Part shown: positions 17,430-29,000 of the stretch, piece after piece
Position numbering within the stretch: position 1 is the first letter of the stretch
How the letters are laid out: every line of letters begins with the position of its first letter
NCBI GenBank assembly: GCA_018882895.1
Contig: VERF01000001.1
Location: forward strand, 91,286-134,504
DNA length: 43,219 nucleotides
Direction: 5' to 3'
Source: Candidatus Kapaibacterium sp.
Lineage (GTDB): Bacteria; Bacteroidota; Ignavibacteria; Kapaibacteriales; Kapaibacteriaceae
Notes under the pieces: model-generated
The model's input: only the letters and a program-made list of their open reading frames with translations
The model's database searches: none
Told to the model about the DNA's origin: nothing
Program-made: the position numbers and the translations under genes

Positions 17430-18575
17430 CTACGAAAGCGCCTCTTTGAACTTGGTGAAGAAGGACGAGCCCTTCGACTGGTCGGGGCCTCGGAAGTTCT
17501 TCGATGAACGGAGTGACTCAAGGGTCTTTCGCTCATCGCCCGAAAGCTTCGTCGGGATTGCCACATGTATCTCGATCAGCTGGTCGCCACTGCCACGGCT
17601 GTTTAGGTGGGGGATGCCCTTACCCTTCATGCGCAGCGTCGAACCGGGCTGAGTGCCGGGGTCAATTTCAATCTCAGCCGTCCCTGTCAGCGTTGGCACG
17701 ACGATGGATCCGCCCAGAGTGGCTGTGAGCATATCGATAGTAAGCCCGTAGGTAACGTCGTCTTCATGCCGATCGAAATGTTCATGTTCCATCTCCTCGA
17801 CCACAACGATGGCATCACCGGCCTCGCCTCCTCGGCGGCCTGCATGCCCCTTGCCAGTTACCGACAGGTAATTCCCAGTGCGAACACCGGCAGGAATCGT
17901 GACTTTCACTGACGTCTCGCCGTCAGTGCGCCCCTCGCCTTCGCAGCTGCCGCACTTGTCCTTGAGGATCTCACCACTTCCTGAGCACTGTGCGCAGGGG
18001 GCGATATTGATGAACTGGCCGAAGACGCTGCGCGAGACCTGGCGGACCTCCCCGCTTCCCTGACAGGCGCTGCAGGTGACATAACCAGAGTCTGATCCGG
18101 CACCCGATCCGGAGCATGTAGAGCACGGCTTATAATGTCGGATCTTGATGGTCTTATCAACACCAGTAGCGATCTCTTCCAGCGTCAAAGACAGGCGAAC
18201 ACGCAGGTCTGCGCCGGGTTCCTTGCGGGAACGTCTGCCCTGGGAACGGCCGCCCCCTCCGAACATGTCGCCGAAGACTGACTGACCGAATATGTCGCCA
18301 AAGGCACTGAAGATATCATTGACGTTTGAGTAAGAACCGTAGCTCTGACCTCCGAGGCCAGCCTCACCGTATTGATCATATCGGGCTCGCTTATCGGCAT
18401 CTCCAAGCACATCGTAGGCCTGCGCAGCTTCTTTGAAGTGCGCTTCGGCCTCGGGATTGTCCGGGTTGCGATCAGGATGGTACTTCATGGCCAGCTTGCG
18501 ATAGGCTGCCTTGATCTCGTCGCCGGAGGCGCCTCGCTGGAGGCCGAGGATCTCGTAGTAGTCGCGCTTTGCCAT
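17430..18575 (-). CDS. dnaJ: chaperone DnaJ
   Basis: [40 protein letters not shown]; CxxCxGxG zinc repeats. Confidence 0.98.
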   Translation of the reverse strand: MAKRDYYEILGLQRGASGDEIKAAYRKLAMKYHPDRNPDNPEAEAHFKEAAQAYDVLGDADKRARYDQYGEAGLGGQSYGSYSNVNDIFSAFGDIFGQSVFGDMFGGGGRSQGRRSRKEPGADLRVRLSLTLEEIATGVDKTIKIRHYKPCSTCSGSGAGSDSGYVTCSACQGSGEVRQVSRSVFGQFINIAPCAQCSGSGEILKDKCGSCEGEGRTDGETSVKVTIPAGVRTGNYLSVTGKGHAGRRGGEAGDAIVVVEEMEHEHFDRHEDDVTYGLTIDMLTATLGGSIVVPTLTGTAEIEIDPGTQPGSTLRMKGKGIPHLNSRGSGDQLIEIHVAIPTKLSGDERKTLESLRSSKNFRGPDQSKGSSFFTKFKEALS

Positions 18576-19108
18576 TATGAGCCCGTTTCGGTGTGAGGGG
18601 GCAGACCGGCCGAGGTGATGACCTTGGCGTGTCTCAGCACGCGGTCATTGAGCTGATACCCACGCATTACCGGCTGGATGATATGCCCTTCCGGATGTTG
18701 TTCAGAGGGCGTGTGCATAAGGGACTCGTGCATTTCCACATTGAACGGCTGACCCGGCTCGGCTTCGATCACTTGCACACCCGACTCTTCGAAGATCTGC
18801 CGCGCCTTTGCGTAGATCATCTCAATGCCTGTGCGCAGCGCTGCTGAGTCCTGTGTGGTGCCGGCTGCTTCGACGGCGGCGTGCAGATCGTCCAGGACGG
18901 GTAGCATCTTGGTGATCACATGCTCGGCTGCACGCAGGTGCAACTCCTGCTTTTCGAGAGCTGTGCGGCGACGCATGTTTTCGAGATCGGCAAGACGGCG
19001 TGCAGCCAGATCCTTCCATTCGTCAATCTCGCGTTGCATCTGATCTATTTCGGCGGACTGCTCGCCGGTGGAGTCGTGCTGGCTGTGGTCGTGTTCCGAC
19101 ATCGTCAT
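18575..19108 (-). CDS. grpE: nucleotide exchange factor GrpE
   Basis: [29 protein letters not shown]...[13 protein letters not shown]...[46 protein letters not shown]. Confidence 0.95.
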   Translation of the reverse strand: MTMSEHDHSQHDSTGEQSAEIDQMQREIDEWKDLAARRLADLENMRRRTALEKQELHLRAAEHVITKMLPVLDDLHAAVEAAGTTQDSAALRTGIEMIYAKARQIFEESGVQVIEAEPGQPFNVEMHESLMHTPSEQHPEGHIIQPVMRGYQLNDRVLRHAKVITSAGLPPHTETGS

Positions 19109-19165
19109 AAACCTTCAATTCTTGTGATTATCACGTCGAGTGGCCACATGACGTACATGCGAACT

Positions 19166-20242
19166 CTATGGTGTGTGCTGTCCGAATGTTCGGCTCAGTA
19201 CCCCCGACATGAGCTGAACGATGTTGATCATTCTACCGTAGTCCATCCTTCGAGGACCGATCACGCCGAGCGTGCCGCGGGCTGTGCCAGCTCTGTAGGT
19301 GGATGTCACCAGAGAGTAGTCACGAAGTTCGACGTTTGGCATCTCATTTCCGATGCGGACCGTGATTCCCTCGGTGCCTGATGAGGAACCGAGAAGGTGC
19401 ACAATGACGTCTTCGTTTTCGATCAATTCAATGATGGTGCGCAACCTCTCGGGAGAGTCATGATGTGGCTGTGCAATCAGATTCGTGGCACCAGACACAT
19501 GCACGGTGGAGCCATCATTGGTAACGTCGATACTTCCGATCTGGTCAACGAACAGTCGCAGCAGGGAAGATTCGATCGCGTGTGGGGAAGCCCCCTCAGA
19601 GAGAAGCTCTGTGACATCTGCCAAGGGGCGACCATGGAGCCGCTCGTTCAGATATCTTCCGATCTCCTGGATAGACTCAAGTTCAACGGCTGTGCGGGTC
19701 TCCAGACTCACCGTTCGTACAAGTTCACTGTCAAGATCAATGATGACAACAAACCGTTCGCTGCTAAGCGCAACGATCTCGACGCGCCGCACTCGTGCTT
19801 GCCGAACCGTCGGCAATTGAACAATGGCCAAATGTCGGCTGAGTGATCCCAGGATTCTGGTCGCATCCTTTACCACGCTTTCGCGCGGAGTGTTCAGCAG
19901 ATCCGCCACGGCGGCATCAGCCGATTGCAGCTCTGCCGGAAACGGGAGCGGCTGCGATTCGATCAGAGAGTCGACGTAAAACCTGTACCCAAGATCGGTA
20001 GGCAGTCGGCCGGCAGATGTGTGTGGATGGGTGATGTAACCCATCATCTCAAGATCGGCCATAGTGTTGCGGATCGTTGCCGGACTCAGTGGCATCGTTC
20101 GCGATAGGAACGAGGACAGGACGCGCGAACCAACCGGCATTCCGCCGAGGATATAAAGGTGTACCACGGCCTGCAGGATCGTGCGTTCACGCTCGCTGAG
20201 GTCCCGCTGTGGGGTCGAAAGGTATTGTCCCGGCGCGATCAT
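19166..20242 (-). CDS. hrcA: heat-inducible transcription repressor HrcA
   Basis: LSERERTILQAVVHLYILGGMPVGSRVLSSFLSRTMPLSPATIRNTMADLEMMGYITHPHTSAGRLPTDLGYRFYVD; C-term GVIGPRRMDYGRMI. Confidence 0.96.
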   Translation of the reverse strand: MIAPGQYLSTPQRDLSERERTILQAVVHLYILGGMPVGSRVLSSFLSRTMPLSPATIRNTMADLEMMGYITHPHTSAGRLPTDLGYRFYVDSLIESQPLPFPAELQSADAAVADLLNTPRESVVKDATRILGSLSRHLAIVQLPTVRQARVRRVEIVALSSERFVVIIDLDSELVRTVSLETRTAVELESIQEIGRYLNERLHGRPLADVTELLSEGASPHAIESSLLRLFVDQIGSIDVTNDGSTVHVSGATNLIAQPHHDSPERLRTIIELIENEDVIVHLLGSSSGTEGITVRIGNEMPNVELRDYSLVTSTYRAGTARGTLGVIGPRRMDYGRMINIVQLMSGVLSRTFGQHTP

Positions 20243-20249
20243 GTATTCA

Positions 20250-22859
20250 TCAGCCGACGTACATGTAATGCGTCAGGAACGAAAAGCCGTGGTTCGTGAA
20301 GTCGAGAGACAACACAGCCGCCGCGACAACGATGATCAACAGACACAGGCCAATGAGATAGACCACCGAAGGACGTACGTCAAATACCACACTCGTGGCT
20401 CGGAGCATCCTCAGCATAACCCAAATCGAAACCATGAATACGGTTAGCGGAACCATCAGAGATAGCTCGTTGTCCGAAAGCGCCTGGTACAGGGCGATGC
20501 CGATCGGAAGCATGATGATGTAGGGCAGTCCCGACCACGTGACAATTGTGAATGTGTCTCGGATGCTGATGCGACTTCTAACGAAAGCAGCCCCCGTGCG
20601 GAGCGCCACACTCAGGAGTCCGAGCCAGATCAAAACGGCGGTAGACCATGCCAACGTAGATAACTCAGGATGCCAAGCGACGTAGCGAAGTGCCGAATAG
20701 AGGGAATCACTCGGCAACAGGATGTGAAGAATGCTCTCAACGTTTGGGTTGACGCGCACAAAGTATAGGAACGACGCAATTACAAGTCCGACTCCGCCAG
20801 AGATCACGCCGGCAAGCACACCTGTCTGCGCTGTTGACAGGATGCGTTGATCGCGAATGTCTGCGTAGAAATTGTAGGGTCGTACCAGTGCCCTGAGGAA
20901 GTACTCTCTGAAACGCCGTGATCTGTTGGCAACGAGTGCCAGCATGATTGCCAGCAAAACACCACCGGCGATGAAGACGATTGGTGTGGTGAAGCCGATG
21001 TCACGGGCCTGCAAGAGGGGGAGCTTCTCGTCGTTGATCAGTGCCTTGTACATTTCAAACGACACTCGTCGCTGGCGATAAGCATCAACCAAACCGGAAG
21101 TACACAGCAGAGGATCGTAATGATCGACAAGCATCGTCGCGCGTTCAAGTCGATAATCATTGAATGACCAAACGAGCATTCCTGCAAGCTGGGCAGATGT
21201 GGCCCACGTGTAGTACTTACTGATAAGAAGAGCCTGCGCCTCGTTCGATAGTTGATCACTGAAGCCGTTCGTGTTCTGGGGTGAGACGCGACTCCCAAAC
21301 TGGGCCAGAACTGCCGCCGATGTAAAGATCGCTTGGTCGCGTCGTCGCAGCAGCATCATTGCTGAGCTGTCAGCAAGGGAGGCGAAGTTGACGATGATAA
21401 AGTCGAAGCCCCCTTCACTTGCAAGACTCAGCTGCCTTGATGAAATGGTCTTGAAAACCAGCTTTGATGACATCCGCCTCGTATATCGAGCCATCTCTTC
21501 ATGATAGCGCGTCACTTCTGACGACTGCTCGTCGAGGCCATCGCTCAATCCGATGCCAAGCACCGACGGGTGGGGGTCCAGATACGAAAGGGTCCGCTCG
21601 GCACTATTTCGAAGGCGAGTCGACAGTTCAGCTTCACCAAGCACATCTGCTGGGATGTCCGAGCACGGCAGATCAGCAAGGACCATGATGCCATATCGGT
21701 CGCACAACGACAGGAAGACCGGATGTGGGCTACCGTGTGTGATCCGAACAGCATTGACGCCGAGTGTCTTCATGAGCGTCACGTCATACTGCATCTGCCC
21801 GACTGATAGTGCGGGTCCGCGTTCGGGTGCGTCTTCTATGTAATCGACGGCATGTACCCGAATGGCAGTATCATTGACAATGAAACGCCTGCTGCCATCG
21901 ACCATGCCTATGGCGATTGAACGGAATCCGAATGGTTGGCGGAAAACATCAACCAACATGCCATCGACGATGACGCGGATCTCGAGGTCGTAGAGATTCG
22001 GACTGCTCGGACTCCATAGTCGTGCGCCCGGAACGCTGAGGCTCATGGTCGGAGTAACCTCGCGAGCGCGACCGATCTGGGATGTCTGAGCACCCGTCGA
22101 ACTGATCACGATGCCGCTCCTCTGGTCGACGATCCGGGCTTCCACACCGAAACTGAGGTTGCTGCTCGTGTTAAACTCGTCTGATTGGCCTTGCACTTGA
22201 CGTAGCTTTTCGATCATTCCGCTCATGATCCTGGCTGAAACACTCAACTGCCCGGTGCCATTCTGGACGTTCGTGCGAAGACGCACGCTTTCGGTCCAGA
22301 TATGCGGTGTCCCGACAAGAAATACTTCGCGAAGAATTCCCAAGTACTGCTTCGGAGCAGCTCTGCCATTGCGCTGAACGTTTGCCGCAAGTTGGCTGGT
22401 CGGAAGGATATTGAGTTCAATGGTGTTCGATCCCGGACGAAGGATTCCGTCTCGTATGCGGATGGCAAATGGGATCATTCCACCCGGGTACTGCATGATG
22501 AAACGACCATTGACGGTCAGTTCGACCGCATCGGCCATGCCAAAAAACTGGAGGTGCCAGGAGTTGCGCGCAAGGATAGCACTGTCAATACGCAAAGCTC
22601 TGCGGAGTCTGACCGGCTCGTTTCCGCCCAAGTCACCCGGAACAGTAGCAGTTCCTGTTGCGACCCCGTCCTCAATCAGCTGCCACTGACCCCCAAGATC
22701 ATAAACTTTTCGTGTCTCGCTGGCCGTGAAAGGGGCTGATTCCTGTACGGTAATGGCACCGATCAGGCCGGTGGGCATGAGACAGATGGCAAGCAGCAGA
22801 AAGGCGAATCGTCCCGCCATTTCCGCGGTGCGCTGTGTGTGGTTCATAGAGCGATGCAA
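20250..22859 (-). CDS. GH2-fold (beta-galactosidase-like) protein fused to C-terminal multi-TM Yip1-like domain; probable pseudoenzyme
   Basis: Signal-like N-terminus, sugar-binding and barrel region (LMKTLGVNAVRITHGSPHPVFLSLCDRYGIMVLADLP, HPSVLGIGLSDGLDE), then about 6 hydrophobic segments from VFIAGGVLLAIMLALVA onward. Confidence 0.8.
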   Translation of the reverse strand: MHRSMNHTQRTAEMAGRFAFLLLAICLMPTGLIGAITVQESAPFTASETRKVYDLGGQWQLIEDGVATGTATVPGDLGGNEPVRLRRALRIDSAILARNSWHLQFFGMADAVELTVNGRFIMQYPGGMIPFAIRIRDGILRPGSNTIELNILPTSQLAANVQRNGRAAPKQYLGILREVFLVGTPHIWTESVRLRTNVQNGTGQLSVSARIMSGMIEKLRQVQGQSDEFNTSSNLSFGVEARIVDQRSGIVISSTGAQTSQIGRAREVTPTMSLSVPGARLWSPSSPNLYDLEIRVIVDGMLVDVFRQPFGFRSIAIGMVDGSRRFIVNDTAIRVHAVDYIEDAPERGPALSVGQMQYDVTLMKTLGVNAVRITHGSPHPVFLSLCDRYGIMVLADLPCSDIPADVLGEAELSTRLRNSAERTLSYLDPHPSVLGIGLSDGLDEQSSEVTRYHEEMARYTRRMSSKLVFKTISSRQLSLASEGGFDFIIVNFASLADSSAMMLLRRRDQAIFTSAAVLAQFGSRVSPQNTNGFSDQLSNEAQALLISKYYTWATSAQLAGMLVWSFNDYRLERATMLVDHYDPLLCTSGLVDAYRQRRVSFEMYKALINDEKLPLLQARDIGFTTPIVFIAGGVLLAIMLALVANRSRRFREYFLRALVRPYNFYADIRDQRILSTAQTGVLAGVISGGVGLVIASFLYFVRVNPNVESILHILLPSDSLYSALRYVAWHPELSTLAWSTAVLIWLGLLSVALRTGAAFVRSRISIRDTFTIVTWSGLPYIIMLPIGIALYQALSDNELSLMVPLTVFMVSIWVMLRMLRATSVVFDVRPSVVYLIGLCLLIIVVAAAVLSLDFTNHGFSFLTHYMYVG

Positions 22860-22955
22860 TAGGATGCGTCGTGAATCGTGCGACCGAGCTGTTGGCAGTC
22901 ACGTCAGGGCGAAAAACATCCCCGGCTGACTGCCGTGCAAAAGTAACGTGTCGGT

Positions 22956-22963
22956 TATCTTTG
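22956..22963 (+). promoter_or_regulatory. -7 element TATCTTTG upstream of sprA
   Basis: Exact TAnnTTTG match in the divergent intergenic region. Confidence 0.45.
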
Positions 22964-23079
22964 TCCATCACGCAGAAACACGGAGTCGGGTTATTCTCGC
23001 CGTTTGTTACGTCATGTTGCCGACCTCCAGGGGGGTTGGTCGTCAGTTTTCTTGAACAATAAAAGGTGAGCTTCCGACC

Positions 23080-26000
23080 GTGTTCGCGATTTCCCGACGA
23101 ACGTGGATAACACTGCTGTGCGCGTTTAGCGTCATTGCGGCTGGCCCAACATGCCTGCTAGCGGAGGTGTCACTTCTGCCTTGGCTGGCCGAGAGCGAGC
23201 CGCTGCACGTTGGTGCACTTCAGTTGACCACAACCCTTCTTGGGTCGCTCTTGCGGATGAAGCCGCAGGACACGACGCGTCGCGACACGCTCCCCAAGGG
23301 GCCGGAAGGTATCGGAGATCCCACCAACACGGACTATCCAGGATACTTTCCGGATGTCTTTATAAACCGATTCGGACTGACATCCCCTCAAAGATCCTAC
23401 CGATACATACGGCCACCGAAGGGATATACGATGCGGGGCGGGGTCGACACTTTGGGGTCGGCAATTACACTCCGTGAGATCACCGATGGCTCCGACGTTG
23501 GAACGACCGTACCTCTTTCACTCGAGGCATACCTAGATCAGCGGCGAGAGCAGCTCCTTCGGAAAGCACGCGACTCGGCGCTTTTGAAGTACGAGATGAA
23601 GAAGCCCCTTACGGCGGCAGAGCTCACCAAGCTCATCGACCAGGCAACAAACATCACGATCCCACTTCCGCAGAACCCGCTCTTCGGCATCTTCGGTAAG
23701 CCCGAGATCTCGATCAATGTCAATGGTGAAGTCAACATTCAGGCAGGTTGGCGCTGGGATGCCCAGTCGCTTGGTACTGCCTCGATCGCCGGACAGAACC
23801 AGTCGGCCCCGATCTTCAATCAGAACATCCAGGTCAACGTCAGCGGCCGAATCGGTGACAAGCTTCGCATGAACGTCGACTGGAACACACTCAACCAGTT
23901 CGAGTTCAACAATCGTTTCAAGATCGGTTTTGAAGGCAACGACGACGATATCATCAAGCGTGTTGAATTCGGTAATGTAAACCTCGAATCACAAAGCGCG
24001 CTGATCGGTGGTGGACAGACGCTTTTCGGAGTGAGAGCCGATTTCCAGTTCGGCCCCTTGTTCATAAAGACCATTGCGTCCCAACGCAGAGGGGAGCGCC
24101 AGTTCATCAATGCCCGAGGCGGTTCGTCGCGTCAGCAGTTCACCATCCGAGCCTACGATTACGCCAAGAATCACTTCTTTATCGACACTTCGTATTTCGC
24201 AGTTTGGAAAGATTATTTCCGCACTGCAACACCCGCCCTGTCGAAGGTCGGTGCGCAGCTCGTTGTCAAAGAGATCGAGATCTGGGAGTCCACCACAGAC
24301 CTTCGAGAAGTGCAGGCCAACGAGGCTGTTGCCTATGCGGACCTTCCATCGATTCGATACGTTGCCGGAGATCGATATTCCGCAGCTCTCACCCAGGCAG
24401 AGATCAAGGCCGGTATTGTTGAAAGGGGGCGATTCATTCGTCTTGATTCGCGCCGGTACGACGTTGATCTCAATCTCGGAACAGTATCGGTGCTAAACCT
24501 TCGGAACGACCGTTATTACGCCGTCTCCTATCGCGTCGAAGGACCAACCACCTCAGATGCTGATGATGAGTACGTCGGGACGCTTTCACGTAATGCCAAT
24601 GAACGCGACACCATCCTGCTGAAACTCATTGCGAGGCCTCAGATGCAGCCGGGCTTCCGTGCAATCTGGAAGCGCATGATGCGGAATCGTTACCCAATCG
24701 GCGTTCCGAATATCAATGCCCAGGATGCTCGCCTCGGGATGTGGTACTACAGGTCGACGAATGACTCTGCAGACGTCATCGACGGCGCTCAGGATAAGAT
24801 TGTTACGATCTTCCGCGTCGACCAGGTCAACAATGGTACCGGTGTAGAGCCCCCTGACGGGGTGTTTGACCCACGACCTCCGATCTTTAATTCACAGCGT
24901 GGTGAGATCACCTTCCCGAGCCTTGAACCGTTCAGGGAGGGATTGCGTGATTACTTCGCCGCAAAGGGTAATGCTCAGCTTGCCGAGCAATACGTCTTCA
25001 ATGAAGTCTACGACACTACCGATATCGCCGCCCGGCTGGTCTCGGCTAAAGACCGCTTTCTGATCGTTGGCGAAGCAACAGGCACTTCAATGGGCAGTCG
25101 TATTCCACTTGCGTATCAGCTGGCGCCGGGAAGTGTTCGTGTGACGCTCGACGGAGTAGCCCTACGCGAAGGTGTCGACTTCATGGTTGACTACAATAGT
25201 GGAACGCTCTCGATGCTCAACCCGAGGGCGCAGCTGCCGAACGCAAATCTCAATGTTGAATTCGAGAAGAATGATCTTTTCAACCTGACGACGCGCACGC
25301 TTCTTGGAATGCGCGCCGATATGCGCCTTTTCACGAAACGTCGGATGAACGGGTCCATCGGAATGACAATGATGAACTACGATCAAGCTGCGATCGTAGA
25401 CCGCGTGCTGCCGGGTCAGGAGCCCAATGCGAACTTCATGTTCGGCCTAGACGCGCGTTTCAATGCCGAACTCCCTTGGCTGACAGATGCACTGAACTTC
25501 ATCCCGGGGGTCGATACCAAGGAGAAGTCGACGTTTGCCTTTAACGGCGAATGGGCGATGGTTTCGCCAACTCCGAACAAGCGTTTTTCAACGGTTTCCA
25601 GTGACGGCGGCAAGGCTGTGGCCTATGTTGATGATTTCGAATCAGCCCGACGCTACCTCGGTTTTGGCCTCACTCCCACTACGTGGCAGCACTCATCTGC
25701 CTCCAAGGATTCCACGCTCTGGGATAGCGATACCACGGCCCAGAAGTTCCGTGGAAAGGTCTTCTGGTTTCAGAAGTTCGTCCCAGATGTTCCCCAAGTT
25801 GACGTCTATCCGAATCGTGCGCAGGTTCAAGGCCGCAACAACATCAACCCGCTTCGAATCGTGTTCGCCCCTGATGAGCGCGGTATTCACAACCCGAACT
25901 CTGAGTTCATTGATCCTCAGAACCCTGAGTGGAACGGGCCGGATAGTCTTTCGGTGCGGCAGCGTGCTTCTGAATTCCAGGGGGCGAATCGTCAGCGCAT

Positions 26001-29000
26001 ATGGGGAGGTCTGACGAGGCTGCTCTCGCCGTTCAACACGAACTTCGATAATGAGAACATCGATTTCATCGAAGTGATGATGCGCATCGAAGGATATGAA
26101 CCCGGTTCGAGAATGTTCATCGATCTCGGGCAGATCAGCGAAGACATCATTCCCAATCAGGGCCTCAACACCGAAGATCGGCCACCGGCAAACAACCTTG
26201 TCGACCTAGGTGAAGACACAGGACTTGACGGACTCACGGATGAGCAGGAGAAATCGGCATATCCGGCACCGCTCAATCAGGAAGCTGACCCGGCGCGCGA
26301 CAACTATTTCTTTGATTTCACTAGCAACCGGAACAATCAGACAGAAGAGCAATTCCGTCGCTACAACAACTACGAGGGCAATGCCACGCAGTCCGAGTTC
26401 GGCCAATTCCCCGATACCGAGGTGCTGAATCGTAACAATGGTCAGACCATCTCGCTCGACAACAGCTATTTCCGCTACGAGGTCAAGCTGATCCCGAATC
26501 CTTCTCTGAATGCTCAGATCGTTGGCGGAAACCCGGCAAGCGGCTGGTATCAGTTTCGTATCCCGGTTCGGCGCCCTGATTCAATTGTGGGCAACCCGCT
26601 GTTCACCAACATCCAGTACGCACGGATCCACTTCCAAGGCGGAAGCGTAAAGGTATCCATCGCCGACTGGGGCGTTGTCGGATCATTCTGGCTCCGAAAT
26701 CATCAGTTCCAGTCCGGTGTCGATCAGACCGACACCGTCATCCAAGTGGCCTACGTTAACCGTGAAGAAAATCAGGATGCTCCGGATTTCTACACCATGC
26801 CCCCCGGAGTAAGAGCTCCTCAGCAGCTGCAGAATCCGGATCCGTACCAACTGCTTTACCTAAATGAGCAAGCACTTGTGGTTCGGACGCGGAACTTGAG
26901 AGCAGGGGAGGAACGCTTTACTGCTCGAATATTCAGGCCGTGGGACCTCTTCTTTTACAAGCAGCTGGCCTTTTTCATACATGGTGATAACACCATGCCC
27001 TCAACTGTCAGTGAGGGGGCTACTCCGACAGCCTATTGCTTTATCCGATTCGGCATCGATTCGGCCAATTACTATGAATTCCGCCGCCCGATGATACGGG
27101 GCTGGCAGGATCTGCGCATTCGCATTGAAGACCTTACGGCCATCAAGGAGATCAGGGATAAGTCGAGAGTGACCCATCGGCAGGAATTCCCCGTTCCGGG
27201 AGACCCACAAGGTGTCTTTGCAATCAAGGGTAACCCTATCATGACGCGGATATCGTTCTTCGGGTTCGGAATTGCCAATCCCGCGGAACGTTATCCGAAT
27301 GAGCTGTCCACCACAATGTGGGTCAATGAACTACGTGCCGTCGAGCCGGCGGCCGACAACGATTGGGCGGCCATAGGAAATGCGACATTGAAACTTGCCG
27401 ACATCGGAGATATAACAACTGCTGTCAATACGACGACCCCGAACTTCCATCGCCTGGAGGAACGCTTCGGTAATCGTATGCACTCGACCACATGGACGAC
27501 GACGGTGCAGCTGGGCCTTGAAAGGCTTCTTCCGAAGAGTCTTCGTGAAACTCGCATCCCGATCAGTTACACCCACGCGGAAATCAGTGAAACACCGCAG
27601 TTCCAAGCACAGAACGACGTCGTCCTTGAAACCGCAGCTCTGGCGGCCGCTCGCGACACCGCCAGAAAGGGAGCCTCGGAAGATGTTGCAAATCAGGTTG
27701 CCGAAGAGGTTCGGCGTCGGTCGCAGCGTGTGCGGGTGCAAGACCAGTGGGCATTGAACGGCCTGCGACTCGGCATCCCCGTCAAGGCGTGGTACATTGA
27801 TGACACCTTCAACAAGCTGACGTTCAATTTTTCATACAGTCAGGAGTTTGAGCGCTCGCAGGTTGTGCAGCAGCGTTTCGATTGGCGTTGGCGATTTAAG
27901 ATGGACTATGCTGTAAACATTGCGCCTAAGCTCTCGGTCTCGCCTTTGAAGTTCCTCACCGATATCTGGGCATTGAAAGCATACAAGGATGCCAAGATCA
28001 ACTTCCTGCCGCAGTCACTCAATGCCAGTATCAACATGACGCGGGCACGCACCACGGAGCAGTCACGGTTCCTGGTGCAGGCAAGCCCCATCATTCGGGA
28101 ATTCATCGCCGAGAAGTCACTCGGATTCAACTGGCGATTTGTCGAGAATGGATTCCTGAGCCCAACGCTTGATTACAAGGTCATGTCCATGTCGACCATG
28201 GTGCCATTTGAGCTCGATGAAAATGGACGTCAGCGCACAGCATCTCAGTTGACGTCGCAGATCTTCGGCGGACAGGGCAGTGTTCTCAACTTCGGAAGTA
28301 TCAGCAACTACAATCAGAACGTTACCCTGTCGTTTCGACCGCGTCTGCCCGACATCGGGGGCTTGAATCGATTCCTCGAAACATCCAGTTCCTACACGGC
28401 CAACTTCACTCTCTTCGACCCACTGCAGGCCGACACTTCGCTGAGAGATGTCGTGCGGGAGGGCCGCTATACGGCCACATTCCGCCTTAGTCCTGTGCTT
28501 CGCTGGCGTCAGCTCGGCAATGAGATCTTCGGAACGCCTCCGAAGGATGGTGGTGGTATCGGGCGGATCTTCCAGGAGATCTTCTTTGGATTTGAGAATC
28601 TCACCACCACGTTCAATCAGGGCACCAATGCTATCAACAAGGGTGTTTTGGGACAGTCAGGATTCGGAAACCTCTGGTCACGTACAGTGCTCTTCCGTGA
28701 CAATGATCCGTCACTTGGGCCCAGTGCGGCCTACCAGCTTGGACTTGTTTCGAATCCGCACGGAGAAGTATCAATCGAGCCATCATCGAGCTTCCCATTC
28801 TTCCGTCTTACGAGTGCTCCGGGTATTCGGCCGGCCAACGCTGTCATGCAGGACGATTACTCACAGAAGAACACACTCCAGCTCCAGACCAGCCGGCCCC
28901 TGTGGCCCGGCGCTACGCTCGATCTAACGATGCGCACCGACGTTGGATTTACCCGTAATCAGCGCGTTGAGACCGATGCGGCCGGCATACCGACATTCAC

